Positions 1 through 9,602 are shown, counted from the stretch's first letter. The stretch is 12,591 bases of DNA from Brachionus plicatilis (GCA_010279815.1 QEOQ01000310.1:350189-362779), one strand, 5' to 3'. A program made the numbers and translations. The notes: generated by a model from the letters alone, not told the origin.

Positions 1-206
1 TCTTTTTAATTTTTTTTAGTAGAACTTATTTAAAAATATGATTCCTTTTTAAAAGCCCGAGTAAAAAAAGAATATTTTATAAAAATTTAAATTTTAAATT
101 TTAAATAAATCTTAAATGATAGTAGATTTGATAGATTAGAAAATTTTTATCAAAATAAAATATCAAATTTTCAATTCCAGAACATCTGACTAATTTTAAA
201 TTAAAG
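1..206 (+). other. Probable intron upstream of the first visible exon
   Basis: Very AT-rich sequence with no coding pattern. It leads into the first recognisable exon of the RGS12/14-like gene and is most simply read as the end of an intron. A pyrimidine-rich acceptor-like site (TTCCAG) ends at 180, but an in-frame TAA at 197-199 means the coding exon must begin further right. Confidence 0.5.
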
Positions 207-3133
207 CTAATGGGATAAGTCAAATTACTTTGGATCAAGTCACTCCACCAACAGTACTTAGTTCTCAGATAGAGAGCAAATTTTGTCGCGTGTTATGCAG
301 CAATGATGGTTCGTCAACCATGATCCAGCCTATACCAGGGCAAACAGTTTACCAAGCTATGAATAAAATATTCAGCAAAAAAAATATACCATGGTACAAG
401 TGTGATCTGTACTTTGTCGGAGATTACACTGTAATTTTCTGTTCAAAATAAATGAGCAATTTTGATTGAAATATTTTTTTATTTTTTAGCTTATTGACCA
501 AAACATGGATGCCCAAGTTTTATGCTCCAAAGAAATATGCTTAGTTGAAAGATCTCTTTTTGTTTTAAGCCTGACTCCCATAGCTATTAATCTTTGTGTC
601 AAAGCAAACATGAAAAAAACAATATTTTCTATACTGCAGCCAATTCTGGATTTCTATCAAATCAAAGCAAATAACTGTGGAATATTTTTGGTAAAATTTA
701 TTGTTTAAAAAATCAATTTTTTATAACTAAATAAAAATTAAAAAGCAGAATTCTAGTAACTGTGTTCTAAACGTAAATGATCCATGTTCATCAATCGATG
801 GTCAACATATTCTCATTGTTCACAAGCAACAAACTACTTGTAAGCTATTAAATTTAAAAAAATTATATAATATTGTTGATATTAGTTAGAAAGATTTCTT
901 TGTTAAAGTTGATATTACTAGAAGAAATATCAAGCTAATATAAATTTATTTATTATTAATTTAAAATTAAATAAGATTTTTTCATGAAAAAAAATAAAGA
1001 AAAAATTAAATTGTCAAAAATCGATGCATTTGAAGCGATAAGTATTTTTTAAATTGAATCGAGAAAAAATAAAATAAAAGAATAATATACGTAATTTTCA
1101 GACTTGTTTTTAAGTCATATTGCTTATGTCAAAGTCATGACTTTGGTTTAGAAAAAACTCTGGTAACTTTTTAAAAGAGTAAATGAAAAAATAAATGTCT
1201 AAAAAAAAGCAAAATAAAATGCTTTAAATTGAAATTTAAAATTAAATTTAAGTGCAAATTAACAAATGCTCTGGTCAAGTTTGAAAAATTAAAATTAATC
1301 AAAACTTTATTTAGCCCAGAAAAATAAGAAAAAAATTAGAAATAATACTATGTTTTAATTTTATAAAATTACACTTTTACACAAATTAAAAGTTAACTAT
1401 TATTTTTATTTAAAATATAAAATGACTTAGAAGTGGACATAATTATAAAGTTTTATCCAATTAATTGTATTTTTTAGACGCCTGTTTTGGCAAATTAAAT
1501 TTTTAGATCAAATTTCATTTTTCTAATTTGATCAAAAGATTTTAAATGCGTAACTTAATTTAAATATAATTTTTACAAATTAAAATTCATAAATGTAAAA
1601 ATAAAGTTTTGAAATGTTACAAAAATTTATAGATCTGCGATCAATTTAATTGGTCATTTAAAATCTTTTGATCAAATTTGAAAAATTTTAAATGAATCTT
1701 TATCAAAAATTTTTCTTTGCGATTGCTTTGAATTTTATTTAATTGTTAATGTTTTTAATTTTCTTTTAAATTTTTACTTTTTGAGGCTTGAATAAATAAA
1801 TATTAATAAAAATAGTAATAATTTGATTAGAAGAATAAATAAATTTAAAAAAAATCTTTTTCAGTGTAACCATTTACAATAAATGAATTGAGTCTTAAGA
1901 ACATTTATCAAAATTTGTAAGATATCTCTTTATCGTTTAATATTTATCTATGAAAAAATATCATTTTTTTTCATCTGAAACAAAAAATGAATATTAATAA
2001 ATATTTTGAAAATTTTAATACAAACTTAACCTTGTATCGCCTTCAATTTTTTTAATTAAAATTAAAATTAAAATATCATTTTGAGCGTTTTTTGACCAAT
2101 AATTTAGATAACTTAATGTCGATTAATTTATCTCTAAAGTTTTTGAATTCAATTAAAAATAATAATCAATAAAAAATCAATTAGAAAATAAAAAGATTTA
2201 TTTATTTTCATAATTAGTTAAGATTTAAATAAGTTAAGTTTAAATCATAACTATTTAGATATAGATAATTCATGTTGTTTCACATATAAATTGAAAACAA
2301 TAGGAAAGAAATATTTTATTTTTTTATCTTGCTCAGCAATCTTTTTACCTAGTAAATTAATACATTTATTTAGCAGACATAAATTTATTTTCTTTAAAAT
2401 TAATCTTATTTCTCTACTTTGTTTTAGTTTTCTCTCAAACCGAAATTGATAAACTTATCAAAGTATCAATTGATGATTTTATACCAAATAACATGAACGA
2501 CTTTCAACTCCAGTTTGATGAACTCGGAATCCTAAAACAAGTAAAATATAACTTTATTTCAAAAACAATTTTAACTTTAATATTTATTTGATCAGTTTAA
2601 AAAAAATAATTCCATATCGCCGATTTTGTCACCGACAAGTCCAACTCAGACCTCTATTAGCACGAACAGTTTGTCCACAAGTTCATTATTGTCAAGTGGT
2701 TTCCGGCTAGTCAAACAGGATATTGACGATCCAGGTACATTTTTTTCTATTTGTTTCTGTCTAAATTTTAATTTTTATATAAGAATTTTAATAAAAATAA
2801 AACATCATTTATTAGTATAGGTAAATTAAGTGTGACTTTGTGTTTATATTATTCGATGTGTCTGTGACTATTTAAATGTTGTAATTAAATTGTTTTAATT
2901 TTTTTCTTTTTCAAGTTCAATACCCAAATTTTAAAAACCAAGCTCGATCCGCGAGCAAAAAATCAAAAATTCCAAATGTAACCAGAGAAAAATCCTATAG
3001 CTTAAATGTAGATAAAGGGCATAATAGTTTAATTAAAAAGTTATTGGAAACGTCATGCAAGAAGTGTTCGTACACATTGACAAGATCAAGATCACCCATG
3101 GTAATTGTCAGCGACAATAAGAATGACATTTGA
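207..3133 (+). CDS. RGS12: RGS12/RGS14/loco-type regulator, 3' part (tandem Ras-binding domains), six exons
   Basis: Members of this family scaffold Ras/Raf and G-alpha signalling at the membrane; the RGS domain would lie upstream of the window. Six exons join without a phase conflict: about 207-430, 490-690, 749-839, 2428-2540, 2596-2734 and 2916-3133 (TGA at 3131-3133). Introns are GT-AG, of 59, 58, 1588, 55 and 181 bp. Exon 1 carries Ras-binding domain 1 (KFCRVLCSNDGSS, then CDLYFVGD). Exon 2 finishes it (KEICLVERSLF) and opens domain 2 (LSLTPI, ICVKA-like LCVKA, ILQPIL). Exon 3 closes domain 2 with SSIDGQHILIV, matching the family's SSLDGQ signature. Exons 4-6 are less typical: acidic, then Ser/Thr-rich, then Lys/Ser-rich. 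No GoLoco motif (DQR core) is visible. The 5' edge of exon 1 is uncertain: an in-frame stop at 197-199 excludes the acceptor at 180, so AG at 206, 219 or 268 is likely. The family call is firm; RGS12 versus RGS14 is not resolvable, and invertebrates usually have one such gene. Confidence 0.8.
840..2427 (+). other. Long intron 3 of the RGS12/14-like gene
   Basis: It starts with a good donor (GTAAGC at 840) and ends with TTTTAG at 2427. The phase-1 exons on both sides join in frame. It is about ten to thirty times longer than most other introns of this gene and is strongly AT-rich. I find no coding segment in it on either strand. Its one notable structure is the hairpin-forming repeat at 1525-1678. 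Confidence 0.7.
1525..1678. repeat. Hairpin-forming inverted repeat, possible MITE, inside intron 3
   Basis: Positions 1525-1548 and 1655-1678 are perfect reverse complements over 24 bp, with core TTTGATCAAAAGATTTTAAA, separated by a 106-nt loop. The whole unit is 154 bp. The match decays outside the arms. Size and symmetry suit a miniature inverted-repeat element, but no target-site duplication is clear in the AT-rich flanks. Confidence 0.5.
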
Positions 3134-4187
3134 TCATGTAATATTTTTGTTTTTCCCGGTCGAATGGCGTTCTCTCCGAGTTGTTTAATGGATGCAAGTT
3201 TCAGATGTGATTGTGGTCAAAAGTTTATTTTTAACTTTCATTATTTTCTAAATATGAAGTATTTTCCCAAATAATTTATTTTTGCTTTCTATTTTCCAAT
3301 ATAAATTAAACTATGTTATAAGTTTTTATCAAATATTTATTTTATTATAAAAATTGAATAAAACAAAATGAATAAATTCATGAACAAATTTTAATTTAAT
3401 TTTAAACTCTATTTCAGTTTGAGCGATAATAAATTCATCTGAGTTAATAAAAATAAATGTATTTTTATTTTTTCATATTTTATTTGGTAAAAAATGACAA
3501 TAAATTTATTTAGAACTTGAATCCAACACAATTATCATGATTTGATTTTAGGACATTTGTTTGTTTGCTTACAATGTTTAATCAGTAACATTCATACACT
3601 AAAATCATTTTAGGTAAAATGTTTTACACATTGAAGTAGAATTTAAGAGTTGCATACTTGGGTATTGTTAAATTCAAATACAAATTAAACAAAAATTCTT
3701 CCTTTTTTGATGAATTAAAATTAAAGCTAATAAAAAGAACCTACAAAAATACTGCAAAATAGTGCAACATACTTTTTTGCACCTTTAATGCCTAAAATAA
3801 AATTATTATTTTCTTTTTTTTAGTAAATTAAACCAATAATCAATTTAAGTTTTATTGATATTTTATTTTTAGTATTATTATTAACTTTTTTCATTGGATA
3901 AATTTAATCGTTTTCTAAATGATTTCACTTGTGTTCTGAAAATTAATGTGCTCAAAAATAATTAATGAGCGTACTCGGAAAAAAATTAAAGTTTAGCTCT
4001 GAAGTTTAGAAAATGATGAATAAAATTTTACTTTTAAAATGATAATTAATACACAAATTTTTAATCAGAGTTTTTAAGGACTAAAACTAAAGCTTTAACG
4101 AAAATCCAACACTTGAACTTTGTCTAAGTTGGCTTGTTTTCTTGGTCTAATTATAAAATTGTTTTTATTTTTTTATTCAAAGAGTGT
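3134..4187. other. Gene-free AT-rich stretch downstream of the RGS12/14-like gene
   Basis: The first 230 bases are probably the 3' UTR of the preceding gene. The rest is AT-rich, with no reading frame, RNA gene or repeat that I can support. Confidence 0.55.
3357..3362 (+). promoter_or_regulatory. Candidate poly(A) signal AATAAA
   Basis: This is the first canonical AATAAA after the stop codon at 3131-3133 and would give a 3' UTR of about 240 bases. In sequence this AT-rich the hexamer occurs often by chance, so the assignment rests mainly on position. Confidence 0.35.
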
Positions 4188-5085
4188 AACCTCTGTTTTA
4201 TGAACCCCGTTTGTAACATGACAACCACTTCTTAAAACTGAAACTTCATAAGATCGACTTTATGAAGTCACTTCATAAAAAAAATCAGGATATAGTTAAA
4301 TTTTTTATTAACAAAATTAAACAAAACGATTATCTATTTTAATTTAAACTGGATACTAATTGAATTTTAGTTTACTTTGAACATGGTTTTCAGATTTTCC
4401 AATGATGGTCAAAGGGATTCTTTCACTCATCATGCTACCAGCTACAAAAACAGTAATTCTTTCTTTATTTCCCTTGCTAAATCGACATTGCTGCTCCTTA
4501 ACTTTGAACATTTTGTTAGGATGTAACCTCCAAAATAACCCCAATTCGTCACCATTAAAAATGTTTGCTGGATCGAAATTTGCAATCAAGTCCGACAACT
4601 TAATTTTCCAATTCTGTTTAGACAATTGATCAACCGACCCACCTTCACCGTGAACTGTTGCGAATGATATACTTTTACGTGTGATAAATCGATTTAGATA
4701 GCTATTGCTGGCTTTGAATTCAAATTGACCAGTTTCTTGTGAGATTTGAATAGCTTTTTCACGCAATAAACGTGTATTCACTGGTACCCCTTTATCGCTA
4801 CAATTGTTGATGAAGTTGTAAAAAAATTGATCGATGTTGGCATATGACGGTTTCTTTAAAGTCTTTTTTAACAGAGAATCATTCGAATAAAATTCTTTAT
4901 GAATTCTTGCTTTGTTTTTCTTTATCTCACTGATGTTCGATTGAGTCTTGAGATTAAATGTTGTCTATATTAAGGCGTGTCTTTATCTATCTCGTCTATT
5001 ATTTTTTTTTGTTTGCGATATCAATCGCTTGTCTCACCATTTTTTTAATTTTACAATAAAAAAAGTTACTTCATAAAACCAACTG
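4188..5085 (-). mobile_element. Internally deleted pogo/Tigger-type DNA transposon
   Basis: The element surrounds the transposase relic at 4356-4964. The right end, read on the - strand, starts CAGTTGGTTTTATGAAGTAA, the CAGT start typical of pogo-type ends. The left end has the related CTCTGTTTTATGAA at 4191-4204. The nonamer ACTTCATAA, or its complement, recurs at 4243-4251, 4260-4268, 4270-4278 and 5068-5076, as expected for subterminal transposase-binding sites. At about 0.9 kb it is far shorter than autonomous relatives, because most of the transposase C-terminal half is gone. No clean TA duplication is visible, so the exact ends are approximate. Confidence 0.6.
4356..4964 (-). pseudogene. 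pogo/Tigger-like transposase, N-terminal half, truncated
   Basis: The frame is open on the - strand from 4964 to a stop at 4356-4358 (about 203 codons). Pogo-type transposases bind terminal repeats through two helix-turn-helix domains and cut DNA with a DDE domain. The remnant of the first HTH ends in SEIKKNKARI, like the family's VSDIKKNK. The second, Tc5-type HTH is complete (GVPVNTRLLREKA, then FKASNSYLNRF). The start of the DDE domain follows, with the first catalytic Asp in FNGDELGLFWR and then GNKERITVF and TIIGKSE. The frame stops soon after, so the second Asp and the third acidic residue are missing, and no usable Met lies at the N-terminus. It is therefore a dead copy. The family call is firm; the subfamily is not. 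Confidence 0.85.
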
Positions 5086-5171
5086 AACTAATACATATAT
5101 AATAAAATGCATAGAGAAATTTATTTTGTCTTTTTTTACTTCAGAACAATGAAACTACATTATCTAGTTGT

Positions 5172-5417
5172 TTGAAATGTTTTTATACAAACGCCACCTC
5201 ATTGGGAAACAAGTTCGATGAGCTTGAATTGATCGCCGAGACTAGCAATTTAGATATTATTTTTGTAACTGAGACTTGGTTCTCGGAGTTGTTCTGTCCA
5301 TGTTTGAGTGGCTTTGAAATGTTTAACTATAATAGAAAGAGCAGAGTAGGTGGAGGGGTATGTATTTATGTTAACAAGCGTTTCGGCTCTTACGAAATCA
5401 TGGACAAAGATGGTTAA
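5172..5417 (+). pseudogene. Non-LTR retrotransposon (LINE) endonuclease fragment
   Basis: An 81-codon fragment of the N-terminal part of an AP-like endonuclease, the domain that nicks target DNA in LINE ORF2 proteins. Visible family marks are TNATSLGNKFDEL (the N-x-SL-x-NK-x-DEL motif), LDIIFVTETWFSE, which carries the metal-binding Glu of the TET[W] motif, and GGGVCIYV. The frame has no Met start and is also open to the left. It stops at 5415-5417, well before the catalytic His and the reverse transcriptase, so this is a 5' piece of a CR1/Jockey-like ORF2. Telomere-type repeats begin two bases after the stop. Confidence 0.8.
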
Positions 5418-5418
5418 G

Positions 5419-5436
5419 TAACCCTAACCCTAACCC
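5419..5436. repeat. Interstitial telomere-type repeat (TAACCC)x3
   Basis: Exactly three units of TAACCC, the complement of TTAGGG, lie directly after the end of the LINE endonuclease fragment. TTAGGG is the telomere repeat of many animals. The array is short, and nothing else nearby looks telomeric. Confidence 0.75.
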
Positions 5437-5618
5437 ATACATTGACTCCGACCTTTAAAATGAGAACGCAAGTGTTTCACACGTGACAACAAAACTCCAT
5501 AATAATATTGTAAATGCGATTTTGCACATTTTGAGAAAAGTTTTCTTAAAGAAGAGGAAAGGAAAGAAATCTTAAAGCCTAACTTAACTGAAACTTAAGG
5601 ACACCTAGGGACGTCAAT
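5437..5618. other. Unassigned stretch between telomere-type repeat and left inverted arm
   Basis: About 180 bases with no frame or repeat I can name. It includes a purine-rich run (AAGAAGAGGAAAGGAAAG) near 5550-5567. Confidence 0.4.
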
Positions 5619-5699
5619 GTTATAAACCTTAAAAAAAGAAATAATTCTTTCCGGATCTGTTAGGATCTGGTGGTTCGGGGTTATAACACAAATAATAAA
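5619..5699 (+). repeat. 80-bp inverted repeat, left arm
   Basis: It is the reverse complement of 10487-10566 with two mismatches and one single-base indel over 81 positions. The arm contains GGATCTGTTAGGATCTGG and GGTTCGGGGTTATAAC and is more GC-rich than its surroundings. The match stops abruptly on both sides, as for a terminal inverted repeat. The transposase relic starts about 280 bp to its right. Confidence 0.9.
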
Positions 5700-5977
5700 A
5701 GAAATTAAATAATAAAATGATAGTAGTAAATGGCCACAAAATAATTTCAAAGTTTTTCTTCTAATCGCACATGTTTAATATTTTACAAAGTGTTAAAAAC
5801 TATCAACTTGCTAAGCGCATGAGAAACATAAAAAACAAAATGACCAAAACTTGCATTAACGATGTCATAAAGTAAATAGGAATTCTAAGATCAGATGTTA
5901 GTTACCTGCATGTTTTGACAAAATTTTTCTTTAATTATCAAGAAGATCAGATTGGCGTTTAACTATATGACTTTTGA
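5700..5977. other. Stretch between left arm and recognisable transposase
   Basis: AT-rich, with short coding-like patches (for example YQLAKRMRNIKNKM near 5796-5840, + strand) that could be a decayed transposase N-terminus or first exon. It contains one half of a 17-bp inverted match: CTTGCTAAGCGCATGAG at 5807-5823 pairs with 6819-6835. Confidence 0.35.
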
Positions 5978-6741
5978 AATTTATGCCGAAAAACAAAAAA
6001 ATATTCAAGCAACTTCACCAAAAAATGTGACAACTGTCTATGTGATGAGTCAAAATTTTAGCACATCAAAATTTTCGATCAACTTAAAAATATTTTCGAA
6101 TTTTCAGGGCATTTAATAAACAAATCAACCATCACTCATTCTGAGATATATTCAAAAATCAAACTCCAAGAAAAAGGTGAGTTTTATACTTTTTCTTTCA
6201 ACACTGATGGCATTAGTCCTTTTAAATCATCAAAAACATGTATTTGGCATATTTATTTTGTAATAATGAAATCAACATTAAGTAAAGATTTAACTTTTCA
6301 AGTATCATTTTAGCATGTATTTTCGTAGGCCAAAATTAGCAAAGCTTTTCAATTATCTAAAACCAATAATTAATGAAATTAAGAGCTAAGAAAAAGGTGA
6401 GGAAGAGGAAGATTAATAATGAATTTAGGCTTGTGAATTTTTTTTAAACTTTTGCTGTAGTAGATTAACCAGCTCGCGCATCGTTGCTTAATTTTAAACA
6501 ATTAAATGCAAATAATGGTTGTACTAAATGCTATCAAAAAGGACAGAATTTATCTACTAAAAAAAATGATACAGTCCATGTATATCCCTACCAAAATTAT
6601 AATAATGAAGGACCACTACGTTCACATAATTCTTACCATAAGGATCTAATTAATGTTGTAAGAAGTAATCAAGCATTTCGTGGTGTTAAAGGTTCTTGTA
6701 TTTTAGATGAGCCTAAATATATTTTTCCTTTTGAAGGTATG
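5978..6741 (+). pseudogene. CACTA/Tnp2-like transposase relic, N-terminal and middle part
   Basis: DDE-type transposase of the broad Tnp2-like class, decayed by stops and frameshifts. In order: a Cys cluster CDNCLCDE (6026-6049) followed by DQLKNIF; the signature SFNTDGISPFKSS, then CIWHIYFVI (6191-6262); in another frame, YFRRPKLAKLFNYLKPIINE (about 6318-6380); and in a third frame the block VVD-stop-PARASLLNFKQLN then GCTKCYQKGQ (6451-6543), where the family has a DxPAR motif and a zinc-binding CxxC. YPYQNYNNEGPLRSH and FRGVKGS follow. In-frame stops lie at 6056-6058 and 6466-6468. The protein breaks after FPFEGM at 6741 and continues in register at 10566. The class call is good; the subfamily name is uncertain because related KDZ-type transposases share these motifs. 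Confidence 0.7.
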
Positions 6742-6845
6742 TTGTTGTTCTCTCAATAACTACAACACCGACACTATTCAACTTACATGTCTATAGTTTC
6801 ACAGTGCAATACTATGATCTCATGCGCTTAGCAAGATTATGGTGA

Positions 6846-7144
6846 AAAATTAACACAAACAAATATCTGGTTGAACAAACATATCCAAAAACGGAAACTT
6901 CCGATGGCATTGATCGGTTAATTCAAGATCGATTTGTGGAAGGATTGTATAATCAACGTATTCGTGAAAAGGTTCGACATAAAATGTTAGAAAATGAGAC
7001 AAATCGAAACCGAAAAAGTTTAAAAAATTCAAGACTTGATTAATTATGCGGACTGGAAGATGTCTAGTTTCGATAAGCAACCTTTCTATAAAAGCACCAC
7101 AAGTGAAAGTGATGCTCTCCAGAACAGAAGGTACGCACATCATA
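6846..7144 (+). pseudogene. Ty3/Gypsy gag relic
   Basis: Gag forms the particle of LTR retrotransposons. A capsid-like segment is open from 6846 to a stop at about 7042, with the typical core IDRLIQDRFVEGLY then REKVRHKML. Near 7020 the homology shifts frame to IQDLINYADWKMSSFDKQ, and the peptide ends around 7144. No start codon, no complete capsid and no clear zinc knuckle remain. The protease and pol relics that follow are in the same order and on the same strand as in an intact Ty3/Gypsy element. Confidence 0.65.
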
Positions 7145-7301
7145 AAAATTAAAAACAGACGTTTGGTGGTTATGTAAAATCAAATTCTTTATCCTTATAA
7201 AAATCCAAGAGAACCAAACAATCAGAGACAACACAAAGCTTTTTTCACACCAGTCAACGCAGAAACAGGTTGAATTTGAAGATAAAGGCAACAGTGAGCC
7301 C

Positions 7302-7765
7302 TTTCACATAATTTACGCTGTTAACTTAAGAAAGCGTCCTAACCGAGAAAGACCAGTTATAGGTGTGGGAATTTTCAATAACACACAGGTTAATTACCTT
7401 TGTGATAGTGGAGCAGATGGGACAATTATAAACACAAAAACGTTTAATCTTATAAAAAGGCATGCACCTGCAACAGAACTCGAGATTCACTCGGGTAGCG
7501 AGCTGTTCTCATGCTCAGGTCCTATAAAAATTCTTGGCAAGGTGAAGCTCTCACGCTGTATTGTTAAAGAGAAGAAATCCTTAAAAATGTGGAAATCTTG
7601 GTCACTAAGACAGTTTCCAATAATAATTGTCTTTTGGGTAGAGATTTGATAAACAAGCTGAAGCACCTTGGGCCTAGATTTGAACATATTAAGACTATGG
7701 TAAAAACAATATCTGACGAGCTAAGAAGAATTTTTAGCGAAGAAATGCGTGGAAAACGTTTTTAA
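7302..7765 (+). pseudogene. Ty3/Gypsy aspartic protease relic, frameshifted
   Basis: Retropepsin that would process Gag-Pol. RPVIGVGIFNN is followed by the catalytic motif YLCDSGADGTIIN (Asp in DSGA), all in one frame from 7302. Near 7568-7580 the homology jumps frame and resumes with NVEILVTK and the C-terminal signature CLLGRDLINKL (about 7628-7660), ending at a stop at 7763-7765. The catalytic Asp is intact, but the frameshift should kill the copy. Confidence 0.75.
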
Positions 7766-7947
7766 AAAACCGTGAAACCATGCATTTATCATAATGTGAA
7801 AGTGGATTAAACTCGAAAGTATTAACAAATTTTGATGTTTGAGTTCATCCCGAAACTTCTGAAAAGGGAGAAGTCCCAAAATCAAAGGTTTGTGGTCCTC
7901 AGATTAATAATTAATTAATTTTAAATAATAATTATGATAAAAGAAAT
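7766..7947. other. Deleted reverse-transcriptase core
   Basis: Where a Ty3/Gypsy element should have about 500-600 bp of RT fingers and palm, only about 180 bp of featureless AT-rich sequence remains. No YxDD-type motif is visible in any + frame. The element has lost most of its RT. Confidence 0.55.
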
Positions 7948-8806
7948 ACGGGAAACCAGCAACAATTAACCAACTTCAGTTCTGGTTAGGCGTTGCAAAA
8001 CTTTTACCGCCGATTCATTGATCACTACTCACCATTAGCAATACCTCTCTTTGAGTTAATGGGTTTAAAAAGTGTATCTAAGAACTGTCGAAAACGAAAT
8101 GGGGCATTCGATGGAAAGAAAGTACAATTAATTTGGAACAAGGAAGCCGATGAACATTTTGAGAGACCAAAAGGCGTCCTAAGCAGTGAACTTGTTTTAG
8201 ATTTACCTAATTTCGAACGTCAAATGAATTTAACAACAGACGCATGTGATTACAGTTACGATGAAGTCCTCGAACAAGAATTTGACGGGTTTCCTAGGCC
8301 AATTGCATTTTTTAATCGAAATTTTTTAAAAGCTCAAAGAAAATATGCTACAGTGGAAAAGGAGCTTCTAAGTGCGTTTGGGAGTATCATATATTTTCAT
8401 GAATTTCTTTATGGCAGACCTTGCAAAGTCCAAACAGACAATTTACCTTTGATTTGGATAAAAAACAAGACAAACATGAGTCCTAGGTAAGAACGTTGGA
8501 TGTTAAAGTTAAAATATATACAACTTTGAAATTGTCTATTAGCTGGGTCGAGAAAACGTCGTAGCCGATATGTTATCAAGACTACCACTAGAACATAAGT
8601 ATGCAGATGAAAAATACGATTATCAAGACAACTTGGTAGCTAGTATTGAAGAAATTCACGGTGAAGTTTCTTCATCTTCGGATAGTGAGAATGAACATAG
8701 AATAAATGATGCAACACAGACTACAAACAGCAGCTCTAACTCGGAGAGTGGAATAACAAACGCCGATAGAATAGCTCTAAACTCTAAGTTCTTCCATCGA
8801 AAATGA
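7948..8806 (+). pseudogene. Ty3/Gypsy RT connection and RNase H relic, with tether region
   Basis: The RT thumb/connection motif begins in one frame (ATINQLQFWLGV, from about 7953) and shifts to the next at FYRRFIDHYSPLA. The main frame then runs to a stop at 8488-8490. It contains an RNase H domain of the type that removes the RNA strand during reverse transcription: LIWNKEADEHF, LTTDACDYS (first Asp), YATVEKELL (Glu) and VQTDNLPL (later Asp), so the key acidic residues survive. After the stop, ERWMLKLKYIQ and, in another frame, GRENVVADMLSRLPLEH continue the usual Gypsy order. A Ser-rich acidic linker follows and ends at 8806. Confidence 0.8.
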
Positions 8807-8899
8807 ATTTGAGATCCTGAAAGAAGAACTAAGGAGGAAGATATCTAGTGGATGAGAGGACTTATCCTGGAGAATGGGGCTGAGAAACCTTAGATCTCA

Positions 8900-9202
8900 A
8901 TTTTTGGGAGACCAACACGTCGTATACTGTACAAACAGTACGACCATTTTACGCTTGTTGATGGTAATCTATATCGTCATAGTGAAGATAGGTATGATTT
9001 CAAAACAACGCAACTCGACTTACCAAAACAAATAGTCGAGCGAATTGTCAACCAAGTTCATAGCACAATTTATAATGGTCATTTAGGAAAATCAAAGACA
9101 ATGTCAATAATAACCGATAGATTTTACAGACCATTTTTAAAAGACGACATCATGAGATGTGTCAAATGTTGTGATGTTTGCCAAAAGATCAAGCTCACTT
9201 AG
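8900..9202 (+). pseudogene. Ty3/Gypsy integrase zinc-binding domain relic
   Basis: An open segment of 100 codons ending at TAG 9200-9202. HFTLVDGNLYRH is followed by an H2C2 zinc finger: the His pair in VHSTIYNGHLG and the Cys pair in CVKCCDVCQKIK. This N-terminal domain of integrase normally precedes the D,D-35-E catalytic core. Here the sequence runs only a few more codons (PARHGEL) before jumping to C-terminal integrase sequence, so the core, including all three catalytic acids, is missing. Confidence 0.8.
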
Positions 9203-9236
9203 CCAGCGCGACATGGTGAGTTGTTCTACTTAACAC

Positions 9237-9602
9237 AATAAGCCATTTATAGTCGTTGGTAAAAACGAGAACAACTGCGTCTATTTTATAAAACTTGCAT
9301 TAAGTCCTCGTTCGAAAAGGAGACTGGCCCAAAAAAATAGTCTGAAGTACTACTTCCACAGTGGACATAGCTTACCTACAATAAAAGAAGAACCAGTCGA
9401 CCAACCCGATAGGCAAAAAAGGAAGTACACCAAAAATTTGAATAATCCAAGGTAGAAGTCTATAAAAAATCATAATGAACCTGAACACAGTCTCGCGGAT
9501 ACGATTAATACGAACCCTATGTCCACAGGAAATGTGTCTTCAAGTGACAGTGATTCAGATGTCGGGTTTAAAGAAAAAAAAAAAAGAAAAACCGTATCCT
9601 GA
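9237..9602 (+). pseudogene. Ty3/Gypsy integrase C-terminal tail relic
   Basis: One frame from 9237 to a stop at 9600-9602, broken by TAG at 9453-9455. The first part, KPFIVVGKNE then VYFIKL then NSLKYYFHSGHS, follows the SH3-like C-terminal integrase pattern (GPF-x-VV ... RLKPY). The rest is a hydrophilic tail with an SSDSDSDVGF acidic patch and a basic KEKKKRKT end. It follows the zinc domain after only about 35 bp, which shows the deletion of the integrase core. Confidence 0.55.

Noticed and set aside
840..2427. CRISPR-like or tandem repeat array in the AT-rich intron.
   Set aside because: Apparent repeats are simple AT words without regular spacing; only the 24-bp inverted pair is specific.
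4402..4629. Plus-strand open frame across the pogo transposase region.
   Set aside because: It is the antisense shadow of the transposase on the - strand and shows no family motif.
6850..7291. Two overlapping minus-strand frames across the gag relic.
   Set aside because: They are antisense to recognisable gag sequence and have no domain pattern.
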